In this document: positions 1 to 5,771 of the stretch, piece by piece
Layout of the letters: each line of letters begins with the position of its first letter
Numbering within the stretch: the stretch's first letter is position 1
NCBI GenBank assembly: GCA_947466165.1
Contig: CANIDW010000103.1
Coordinates: 1-6,024 of the forward strand
DNA length: 6,024 nt
Direction: 5' to 3'
Origin: Comamonadaceae bacterium
GTDB taxonomy: Bacteria > Pseudomonadota > Gammaproteobacteria > Burkholderiales > Burkholderiaceae_C
The notes under the pieces: model-generated
The model's database searches: none
The model's input: only the letters and a program-made list of their open reading frames with translations
Told to the model about the DNA's origin: nothing
Translations under genes and position numbers: made by a program

Positions 1-183
1 GCCCAAACCCTGGTGCTCTTGGCCTTTTCGGCCCTGCCCACCGCCCCGACGGCCTACGTGCTGGCGGCCCGCATGGGCTACAACGGGCCGTTGGTGGCGG
101 GTCTGGTGACGCTGTCGACGCTGCTGGGTTTGCTCAGTCTGCCCTTTGCCATTGCGCTGAGCACTTTGAGGCCCTGGACCTGA
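1..183 (+). CDS. AEC-family (auxin/malonate efflux carrier-type) transporter, C-terminal fragment
   Basis: This is the last 60 codons of a gene that begins before the window, read in frame 1 and ending at TGA 181-183. The peptide is strongly hydrophobic and forms two probable transmembrane helices, at about residues 1-20 and 33-56. They are joined by a segment reading PTAPTAYVLAARMG, followed by GPLVAGLVTLSTLLG. That proline/threonine segment and the VAGLVTLSTLLG-like last helix are typical of the C-terminal ends of AEC-family carriers, which are inner-membrane permeases for small organic acids such as malonate. The substrate cannot be told from this fragment. Its stop codon directly abuts the stop codon of convergent queG. 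Family assignment is from recognition of the C-terminal motif; another ten-helix carrier of the same superfamily is possible. Confidence 0.72.
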   Translation, partial: AQTLVLLAFSALPTAPTAYVLAARMGYNGPLVAGLVTLSTLLGLLSLPFAIALSTLRPWT

Positions 184-1299
184 TCAAGCGCCTTGCGCCA
201 AGGCCCATTGCAAATGGTCCTGCAACAAAATGCTCGGATCGTCCAGCCGGCTTTGCAAAGCCTGGCGCAAGACCAGTTGCTCTGCCAGCGCAGCCGGGTC
301 GGCCTGCCTCTGCCGCAGGGTGCGCAAAGCATTGCCCATGGCCACAGCCAGGTTGCGCAACCAGCGTTCATGGCCGATACGACGGATCGGACTGCCTTCG
401 GTGTGGCGCAAAAACTCTGCTTCATTCCAAGCCCACAGCGTGCATAAATGCTGACCGGTCAAGCCGGCGCGCTCGTCAAAGTCAGGCAAGGCATTGCGCT
501 GGGCGAACTTGTTCCATGGGCACACCAGCTGGCAGTCGTCGCAGCCGTAAATACGGTTGCCCATCAGGGGGCGCAGCTCTAAAGGGATGGGCCCGGCGTG
601 CTCAATCGTCAGGTAAGAAATACAGCGCCGGGCATCGAGACGGTGCGCAGCCACGATGGCCTGCGTCGGGCACACCGTGATACAGGCATTGCAAGCACCG
701 CAGTGGGGCGTCAGCGCCTGGCTGTGAGGCAGCGCCAGGTCGACATAAATCTCGCCCAGGAAAAACATGGAGCCGGCTTCTCGGTTGAGCAGCAGCGTGT
801 GTTTGCCGCGCCAGCCCTGACCGCTGCGCTCGGCCAGCTCGACCTCCAGTACCGGGGCTGAATCGGTGAAAGCACGATGGCCAAAAGGCCCCACATGCTG
901 GGCAATGCGCTCTGCCAGTTTTTGCAGCCGGGCCCGCAAGACCTTGTGATAGTCGCGCCCGCGCGCATAGACGGACACCACCGCTTCAGTCGGCCGTGTC
1001 AGCCGCGCCAGTTCACGCGACTGCCAGTCGGCAGCGAGCTCCTGCGCCTGGGCCGGCAAATAGTCCATGCGCGCAGTGATCACGCTCACAGTGCCGGGCA
1101 CCAGCTCGGCCGGTCTGGCCCGTTTGAGCCCGTGCGCTGCCATGAAATGCATGTCCCCATGAAAGCCTGCGGTCAACCAGGCTGATAATCCGGGTTCTGC
1201 CGTCGACAGGTCCACGCCTGCCACGCCAATTTGCGAGAATCCAAGCTCACGCGCCCAAACCTGGATGTCAGACACGAATTGATGGCTATTGAGTTTCAC
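184..1299 (-). CDS. queG: Epoxyqueuosine reductase QueG
   Basis: QueG catalyses the last step of queuosine synthesis, reducing epoxyqueuosine to queuosine at tRNA wobble position 34 in the cytoplasm, using cobalamin and two [4Fe-4S] clusters. The predicted 371-residue protein is close to the usual length. The N-terminal part carries the family segments SQIGVAGVDLS (22-32), GRDYHK (114-119) and FTDSAP (144-149); D146 is probably the conserved acid. The ferredoxin-like part has C200, C203, C206 and C210 in CGACNACITVCP, then C226, C253, C256 and C260 in CDDCQLVCP. RRIGHERWLRNLAVA (306-320) begins the HEAT-like C-terminal region. I chose GTG at 1299 because homology to the N-terminal LN..Q...I..W pattern starts there; GTG 1275 would lose eight residues. 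The reading frame stays open upstream through tsaE, but that extension is antisense. It is divergent from tsaE, overlapping it by 18 nt, and convergent with the transporter. Confidence 0.95.
   Translation of the reverse strand: MKLNSHQFVSDIQVWARELGFSQIGVAGVDLSTAEPGLSAWLTAGFHGDMHFMAAHGLKRARPAELVPGTVSVITARMDYLPAQAQELAADWQSRELARLTRPTEAVVSVYARGRDYHKVLRARLQKLAERIAQHVGPFGHRAFTDSAPVLEVELAERSGQGWRGKHTLLLNREAGSMFFLGEIYVDLALPHSQALTPHCGACNACITVCPTQAIVAAHRLDARRCISYLTIEHAGPIPLELRPLMGNRIYGCDDCQLVCPWNKFAQRNALPDFDERAGLTGQHLCTLWAWNEAEFLRHTEGSPIRRIGHERWLRNLAVAMGNALRTLRQRQADPAALAEQLVLRQALQSRLDDPSILLQDHLQWALAQGA
190..217 (+). terminator. Two contiguous short hairpins just after the transporter stop; possible weak terminator or 3' stabiliser
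   Basis: Seven bases after the transporter stop, GCCTTG (190-195) pairs perfectly with CAAGGC (199-204) across a 3-nt loop. Immediately next, CCATT (205-209) pairs with AATGG (213-217) across another 3-nt loop. No T-run follows, so this is not a canonical intrinsic terminator. The same bases encode the last residues of queG on the other strand, so the symmetry could be coincidental. A role at the 3' end of the transporter mRNA is inference only. Confidence 0.25.
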
Positions 1300-1800
1300 C
1301 GCCCTATTGTAAAAACTCTGGCCTGGCCGGATGAAAAGCACACGCGCGACTTCGCCCAAGCGTTGGCGCTGCGCGTGCAAGCCGGTGGCCCGGACCTGTG
1401 CGCCAGCATCACGCTCGAAGGTGATTTGGGTGCCGGCAAAACCACCCTGGTACGCCATCTCCTGCAAGCGCTGGGGGTGGCAGGTCGCATCAAAAGCCCG
1501 ACCTATGCCGTGGTCGAACCCTACAGCGTGGCTGGTGCCGGCGCTGAACCTCTGGCCATCTGGCACTTTGACTTTTACCGCTTCAACGACCCGGATGAAT
1601 GGGAAGAGGCCGGCTTTCGCGACATCTTTGCCGGCCCCGGCCTCAAACTCGTTGAATGGCCCGACAAAGCCGGCCGGCACCTGCCAGCTCCCGACCTGCG
1701 CTTGTGCCTGGAAACAATCCAAGGCGAAGGCGATGCTCAAGAGCGCCGCGTCAATTTGCATGCCCTCACACCCACGGGCGCCGCCCTGATGGCAGCATGA
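1282..1800 (+). CDS. tsaE: tRNA threonylcarbamoyladenosine biosynthesis ATPase TsaE
   Basis: TsaE is the P-loop ATPase that works with TsaB and TsaD to place threonylcarbamoyl on A37 of ANN-decoding tRNAs (t6A). The predicted protein has 172 residues, slightly longer than the roughly 155 of E. coli. Visible motifs in order are WPDEKHT (15-21), which aligns with the start of the family core; the Walker A loop GDLGAGKTT (47-55, K53); SPTYAVVEPY (72-81); the HFDFYR box (95-100, D97); and LVEWPD (123-128, E125). I start at ATG 1282 because it is the last standard start before the conserved core; an in-frame TTG at 1231 lies deep inside queG and is unlikely. No clear Shine-Dalgarno is visible. Its start overlaps the divergent queG start, and its stop overlaps the amidase start in ATGA, so it probably heads a two-gene operon with translational coupling. 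Confidence 0.95.
   Translation: MAIEFHRPIVKTLAWPDEKHTRDFAQALALRVQAGGPDLCASITLEGDLGAGKTTLVRHLLQALGVAGRIKSPTYAVVEPYSVAGAGAEPLAIWHFDFYRFNDPDEWEEAGFRDIFAGPGLKLVEWPDKAGRHLPAPDLRLCLETIQGEGDAQERRVNLHALTPTGAALMAA
1306..1311 (-). promoter_or_regulatory. Candidate -10 element (TACAAT) for queG
   Basis: On the minus strand TACAAT ends six bases before the queG GTG. This matches the TATAAT consensus at five of six positions and would place +1 at or next to the GTG. No good -35 is visible; the best is TTCATC, about 18 nt upstream. The hexamer lies inside tsaE codons 9-10, so it may simply be coding sequence. Low confidence. Confidence 0.3.
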
Positions 1801-3161
1801 CGCCAACGAAAGCCACCCGTCGCCAACTGCTGCAAAGCGGCAGCCTGGTCTTGCTGCTGGGCTTTCGGCAAATTGCCCGGGGAGCTGAAATTCTGGCCGT
1901 GAGGGTCTGGCCTGCTAAGGACTACACGCGTTTGACCATCGAGTCCGACAGCGAAATCAAGGCCCGCCAGTTCCTGATTGCGGACCCGCCGCGCGTGGCC
2001 ATCGACATCGAGGGCATTGACCTCTTGCCGGCACTGCGCGAGCTGGTCGCCAAGGTCAGGCCGGATGATCCGAACATTGCAGGCATACGCGTCGGGCAAA
2101 ACGCACCGGGCGTGCTGCGCCTGGTGATTGACCTCAAGCAAGCGGTGTTGCCGCAGGTCTTCACGCTCAAACCGGTGGCGCCTTACCAGCACCGGCTGGT
2201 GTTTGACTTGTACCCGCAAAAGCCCCTGGACCCTCTCGAAGCGCTGATCGCCGAGCGACTCAAAGACCAGGAACCCAAGAGCCCATCCCCGCTGGCCACG
2301 GCCCCAACACCTGCGTCACCGCCCGCCGCCAATGCCGGGTCTGACCCGCTGGGTGAGTTGATCGCCGGGGCCGGTCGTCGCACTGAAAAAGCCCCCCTGC
2401 CGTCGGGCCAGACCGGGTCTGCCCGTCCACCGGTCAAGCCTGTTCCAACAGACCGTCTGGTCATCGTTGCACTGGACCCCGGTCATGGTGGCGAAGACCC
2501 TGGCGCCATCGGCCCGGGCGGTACGCGTGAAAAAGATGTGGTGCTGCAAATCGCCATGCAACTACGCGAACGCATTAACCAGCAACCCAATATGCGTGCT
2601 TACCTCACACGCGAAGCTGATTTTTTTGTACCTTTGCATGTGCGTGTGCAAAAAGCCAGGCGCGTGCAAGCTGACTTGTTCATCAGCATCCATGCCGACG
2701 CTTTTTTCTCTGACCGGCCGCAAGGCGCCAGCGTGTTTGCGCTGAGTGACCGGGGCGCCTCCAGCAGCTCGGCACGCTGGCTGGCCAACAAAGAAAATGC
2801 GGCCGATCAAGTGGGCGGCATCAACGTCAAGGCCAAGGATGCACAGGTGCTCAAGGCCATGCTGGACATGAGCACCACCGCGCAGATCAGCGACAGCCTC
2901 AAACTGGGCGGCGCCATGCTGGGGGAGATCGGTAGCATCGGCAAACTGCACAAGCCGCGCGTTGAGCAAGCCAGCTTTGCCGTGCTGAAGGCACCGGACA
3001 TTCCCAGCGTGCTGGTAGAAACTGCATTCATCAGCAACCCGGATGAAGAAGTGCGCTTGCGCAACCCTGTTTACCAGGCACAACTCTCCGATGCGCTGAT
3101 GCGGGGTATCTTGCGCTACTTTGCCAAAAACCCGCCGCTGGCGCGCAACCGGGCTATCTGA
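1797..3161 (+). CDS. amiC: N-acetylmuramoyl-L-alanine amidase, AmiC type (Tat signal, AMIN and Amidase_3 domains)
   Basis: This periplasmic zinc amidase cuts the bond between N-acetylmuramic acid and L-alanine and splits septal peptidoglycan for daughter-cell separation. The 454-residue protein begins with a Tat-like signal: twin arginines in TRRQLLQ (7-13), a short hydrophobic stretch (about 15-23), and cleavage probably near 27-30, although no textbook AxA site is present. An AMIN targeting domain spans about 31-140 (starting AVRVWPAKDYTRLTIES), followed by a Pro/Ala-rich linker (about 155-218). The Amidase_3 domain (about 220-445) shows LDPGHGG with H230, REKD with E245, SIHAD with H299 and LVETAF with E408, so the zinc ligands and the catalytic glutamate are all present. 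ENAADQVGG (333-341) lies in the segment that regulates the active site in AmiB/AmiC-type enzymes. ATG 1797 overlaps the tsaE stop as ATGA. AmiC rather than AmiB is inferred from the twin-arginine signal. Its stop is 3 nt from that of convergent dedA. Confidence 0.93.
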   Translation: MTPTKATRRQLLQSGSLVLLLGFRQIARGAEILAVRVWPAKDYTRLTIESDSEIKARQFLIADPPRVAIDIEGIDLLPALRELVAKVRPDDPNIAGIRVGQNAPGVLRLVIDLKQAVLPQVFTLKPVAPYQHRLVFDLYPQKPLDPLEALIAERLKDQEPKSPSPLATAPTPASPPAANAGSDPLGELIAGAGRRTEKAPLPSGQTGSARPPVKPVPTDRLVIVALDPGHGGEDPGAIGPGGTREKDVVLQIAMQLRERINQQPNMRAYLTREADFFVPLHVRVQKARRVQADLFISIHADAFFSDRPQGASVFALSDRGASSSSARWLANKENAADQVGGINVKAKDAQVLKAMLDMSTTAQISDSLKLGGAMLGEIGSIGKLHKPRVEQASFAVLKAPDIPSVLVETAFISNPDEEVRLRNPVYQAQLSDALMRGILRYFAKNPPLARNRAI

Positions 3162-3164
3162 GCG

Positions 3165-3812
3165 CTATCGCGCGGCAGCAGCGCGCCTGGCCTTGAGCGC
3201 GCCAAAGACAACGATCAAGCCCGGCACCAGAATCATGGCCCAGATGATTTTGCTCAGGTTCTCCTTGACCCAGGGCAAATTACCGAACAGATAACCCGCA
3301 CCGAGCAAGCCGCACACCCAGATGAATGCGCCGATCACGTTGTAGGCGGTGAACTTGCTCCGGCTCATTTCGGCCACCCCCGCCACAAAGGGGGCGAAGG
3401 TGCGCACAAACGGCATGAAGCGCGCCAAAATGATGGTGATGCCGCCATAGCGCTCGTAAAAATCATGGGCCTGGTCAAAAGCACGTTTGTTGAACCAGCG
3501 CGAGTCGTCCCACTGAAACACCTTGGGTCCGAAATACCGGCCTATGCTGTAGTTGCACTGGTCGCCCAAAATGGCCGCCAGCAAGAGCAAACCCATGGCC
3601 ACAGGCAGACTGATCAGCCCGATGCCGCACAGCGCACCCACCACAAACAGCAGCGAATCACCGGGCAAAAAGGGCATCACCACCAAACCCGTCTCAACAA
3701 ACACGATGGCAAACAGCAGGGCATAGACCCACACGCCATAGTGCTGGGTGAATGCCTCCAGGTAGCGGTCCACATGCAAAATGAAGTCGATCAAAAAGGC
3801 GAGTAGTTCCAT
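3165..3812 (-). CDS. dedA: DedA-family inner-membrane protein (VTT/SNARE-associated domain)
   Basis: DedA proteins are inner-membrane proteins linked to membrane homeostasis, proton-motive force, drug and pH tolerance, and probably lipid-carrier or phospholipid flipping. The protein has 215 residues, the usual length. Hydrophobic segments lie at about 30-45, 52-82, 124-145, 155-180 and 188-206. The hallmark motifs are FVETGLVVMPFLPGDSLLF (38-56) and ARFMPFVRTFAPFVAG (130-145). E40, D52, R131 and R137 correspond to the four charged residues reported as essential in E. coli YqjA (E39, D51, R130, R136). From memory the sequence, including the start MELLAFLIDFILHVD and the tract AYNVIGA (156-162), resembles E. 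coli DedA more than YqjA/YghB. ATG 3812 is chosen on that N-terminal match; upstream open codons are antisense to mutL. No Shine-Dalgarno is seen. It is divergent from mutL by 39 nt. Confidence 0.93.
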   Translation of the reverse strand: MELLAFLIDFILHVDRYLEAFTQHYGVWVYALLFAIVFVETGLVVMPFLPGDSLLFVVGALCGIGLISLPVAMGLLLLAAILGDQCNYSIGRYFGPKVFQWDDSRWFNKRAFDQAHDFYERYGGITIILARFMPFVRTFAPFVAGVAEMSRSKFTAYNVIGAFIWVCGLLGAGYLFGNLPWVKENLSKIIWAMILVPGLIVVFGALKARRAAAAR

Positions 3813-3851
3813 CCGGCTGATTTTGGCACGGGCACAGCCTAAAATCGCTCC
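3813..3851. promoter_or_regulatory. dedA-mutL divergent spacer with inverted repeat and two opposed -10-like boxes
   Basis: These 39 bases must hold the start signals for both genes unless those lie in coding DNA. GATTTTGGC (3819-3827) is the reverse complement of GCC[T]AAAATC (3837-3846) apart from one extra T, with a 9-nt centre. On the plus strand TAAAAT (3840-3845) lies six bases before the mutL GTG. On the minus strand CAAAAT (3825 back to 3820), preceded by an extended -10-like TGC, lies seven bases before the dedA ATG. The expected -35 positions of each promoter fall on the other's -10; both -35s are poor matches. Promoter function is inference; the repeat itself is directly visible. 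Confidence 0.4.
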
Positions 3852-5771
3852 GTGAACCCTGATGCCCCCGCCCTGCCCCGCCGCCCCATACGCGAACTGC
3901 CTGACGAGCTGATCAGCCAGATCGCCGCCGGCGAAGTCGTCGAAAGGCCAGCTTCCGTGGTGCGCGAACTGGTTGACAACGCGCTGGACGCCGGCGCCCG
4001 TCAGATCACGGTGCGACTGCTGGCCGGTGGTGTCCGGCTGATCCAGGTAGAAGATGATGGCGGCGGCATTCCGCAAAACGAGCTGGCCACCGCCTTGCGC
4101 CGCCATGCCACCAGCAAAATTGCCTCCTTGCAAGACTTGGAGTCTGTGGCGACCATGGGCTTCAGGGGCGAGGCGCTGGCCGCTATCAACTCGATTGCCG
4201 ACATAAGCCTGATCTCGCGCCATGCGGGCAGCGACAGCGCAGCCACCGATGCGCATGCCTGGCAACTCGACGGGCGCACAGGCGAGCTCAAGCCGGCCGC
4301 CCGCAGCCCCGGCACCACGGTCGAAGTGCGCGAGCTTTTTTACGCCACACCGGCCCGCCGGAAATTTTTAAAAACCGACGCCACCGAGCTGGCGCACTGC
4401 ATTGAAGCCGTTCGCCGCCATGCCCTGGTGCGGCCTGACGTCGGATTTGCCATCTGGCACGAAGGCAAGCTGGTCGAGCAGTGGCGCGCCGCTACGGCGT
4501 CTATGCAAGGCGACGACTCTTTGGCGGCGCTCAATCAGCGCCTGGCCGATGTACTGGGCGAAGACTTCGTGGCGCAGTCGGTGGCTGTGAGCTACGAGAG
4601 CAGCGCGCGCCGCGACAACGGCCAGCCTGCGGTGCGCGTCTGGGGCCGCGCCGGTATTCCGGACGCCGCCCGCTCACGGCCGGACCAGCAGTTCGCCTAT
4701 GTCAACGGCCGATTTGTGCGCGACAAAGTGCTGACTCATGCGGCCCGCAGCGCTTACGAAGACGTGCTGCACGGTCATCGTCAACCGGTTTATGTGCTTT
4801 ATGTGGAGATGGACCCTGCGCGTATTGATGTGAATGTGCACCCGACCAAGATCGAAGTGCGCTTTCGCGACAGCCGCGAAGTCCACCAGGCGGTACGCCA
4901 TGCCGCTGAAAACGCACTGGCTGCAACGCGCACGCAAGGCGCCGGCTTGAACCTCGCAAGCCAGCCTCTGCAGGGCGACACGCCACCCGGGCTGATGAAC
5001 GATGCCCAACGCGCCGTGCGCGGCCTGGGCTGGGCGCAGGCCGGTATGGACTTGGCGCAGCGCCAGAACCCGCGCGTGAATGATTTCGAAGCCATGTGGC
5101 CTGTGCCCGCAGGCGACCAGGGCTTACCTGTAAATGCGATGGCCCAGCAACCGGCTGCATCGCAGACCGCCGCGCTCCCACCCGGCGAGTGGCCGCTGGG
5201 CCGGGCGCTGGCGCAGCTGCAAGGCATCTACATCCTCGCCGAGAATGCCGCCGGGCTGGTGATCGTCGACATGCACGCGGCGCACGAGCGCATTGTTTAT
5301 GAGCGTCTGAAAACCCAGCTCGTCGACACCGCGATCACAAGCCAGCCGCTGCTGATTCCTGCGACTTTCGCCGCCACAGCGCAAGAAGTTGCCATCGCCC
5401 ACAGCGCTGCCGACACGCTGCAAACGCTGGGCATGGAGATCACTTCTTTTTCGCCTAAGACGCTGGCGGTACGCGCGGTGCCGACCTCGCTGGCGCAATC
5501 TGACGCGGTGGCGCTGGCCCGCAGCGTGCTGGCCGAGTTGGCGCAGCACGATGCCAGCACCGTGATTGAGCGCGCCCACAACGAGTTGCTCTCCACCATG
5601 GCCTGCCATGGTGCAGTGCGCGCAAATCGCAAACTCACGATCGATGAAATGAATGCCTTGCTCAGGCAAATGGAAGCAACCGAACGCTCTGACCAATGCA
5701 ACCACGGCCGCCCGACCTGGCGCCAGCTGAGCGTGCGTGAGCTCGACAGTCTTTTTTTACGCGGACGCTAG
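3852..5771 (+). CDS. mutL: DNA mismatch repair protein MutL, endonuclease-bearing type
   Basis: MutL couples MutS mismatch recognition to strand incision and excision. The protein has 639 residues. The N-terminal GHKL ATPase (about 13-345) shows ELVDNALDAGA with E39 and N43, DDGGGI (68-73, D69), TMGFRGEAL (101-109), FYATPARRKFL (163-173) and NVHPTKIEVRF (328-338, K333). A variable Ala/Gln/Pro-rich linker covers about 360-445. The C-terminal domain has DMHAAHERIVYE (473-484), fitting the metal-binding endonuclease motif D[QM]HA(X)2E(X)4E; QPLLIP (498-503), fitting the clamp-binding pattern QXX[LI]XP; ACHGAVRA (584-591); CNHGRPT (616-622); and the terminal LFLRGR. It should therefore nick DNA itself, unlike E. 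coli MutL. Start GTG 3852 is nearly forced: an in-frame TAA lies at 3840-3842, and no later ATG, GTG or TTG precedes the conserved core. No Shine-Dalgarno is visible. The 3' end overlaps a convergent gene by 4 nt. Confidence 0.97.
   Translation: MNPDAPALPRRPIRELPDELISQIAAGEVVERPASVVRELVDNALDAGARQITVRLLAGGVRLIQVEDDGGGIPQNELATALRRHATSKIASLQDLESVATMGFRGEALAAINSIADISLISRHAGSDSAATDAHAWQLDGRTGELKPAARSPGTTVEVRELFYATPARRKFLKTDATELAHCIEAVRRHALVRPDVGFAIWHEGKLVEQWRAATASMQGDDSLAALNQRLADVLGEDFVAQSVAVSYESSARRDNGQPAVRVWGRAGIPDAARSRPDQQFAYVNGRFVRDKVLTHAARSAYEDVLHGHRQPVYVLYVEMDPARIDVNVHPTKIEVRFRDSREVHQAVRHAAENALAATRTQGAGLNLASQPLQGDTPPGLMNDAQRAVRGLGWAQAGMDLAQRQNPRVNDFEAMWPVPAGDQGLPVNAMAQQPAASQTAALPPGEWPLGRALAQLQGIYILAENAAGLVIVDMHAAHERIVYERLKTQLVDTAITSQPLLIPATFAATAQEVAIAHSAADTLQTLGMEITSFSPKTLAVRAVPTSLAQSDAVALARSVLAELAQHDASTVIERAHNELLSTMACHGAVRANRKLTIDEMNALLRQMEATERSDQCNHGRPTWRQLSVRELDSLFLRGR

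Noticed and set aside
1300..1806. The queG frame stays open on the minus strand across all of tsaE, which would allow a 540-residue protein.
   Set aside because: The added part lacks any recognisable family resemblance and is exactly antisense to well-conserved TsaE motifs. QueG homology begins at the GTG near 1299. GC-rich DNA commonly yields such open antisense frames.
3169..3185. CGCGC/GCGCG stem with a 7-nt loop just past the amidase stop, as a terminator.
   Set aside because: The stem is only 5 bp of simple GC alternation, has no T-run after it, and lies in dedA codons for an Ala/Arg-rich tail.
3823..3828. TTGGCA, a five-of-six match to a -35 element for mutL.
   Set aside because: It is only 11 nt from the TAAAAT box, too short for a sigma-70 spacer, and no -10 lies at the proper distance.
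4158..4190. Possible phase-variation repeat in mutL, as known for the 6-bp tandem repeat near the GFRGEALA codons in enterobacteria.
   Set aside because: Only about one and a half copies of GCTGGC-like sequence are present; there is no tandem array to slip.
3813..4265. N-terminal extension of dedA antisense to mutL.
   Set aside because: The extension is antisense to the MutL ATPase core, while ATG 3812 matches the family N-terminus and gives the normal 215-residue length.
5124..5705. Long minus-strand open frames inside mutL (and similarly at 2562-3083 inside the amidase).
   Set aside because: Their low-complexity, Arg/Ala/His-rich composition and exact antisense placement to conserved motifs mark them as shadows.
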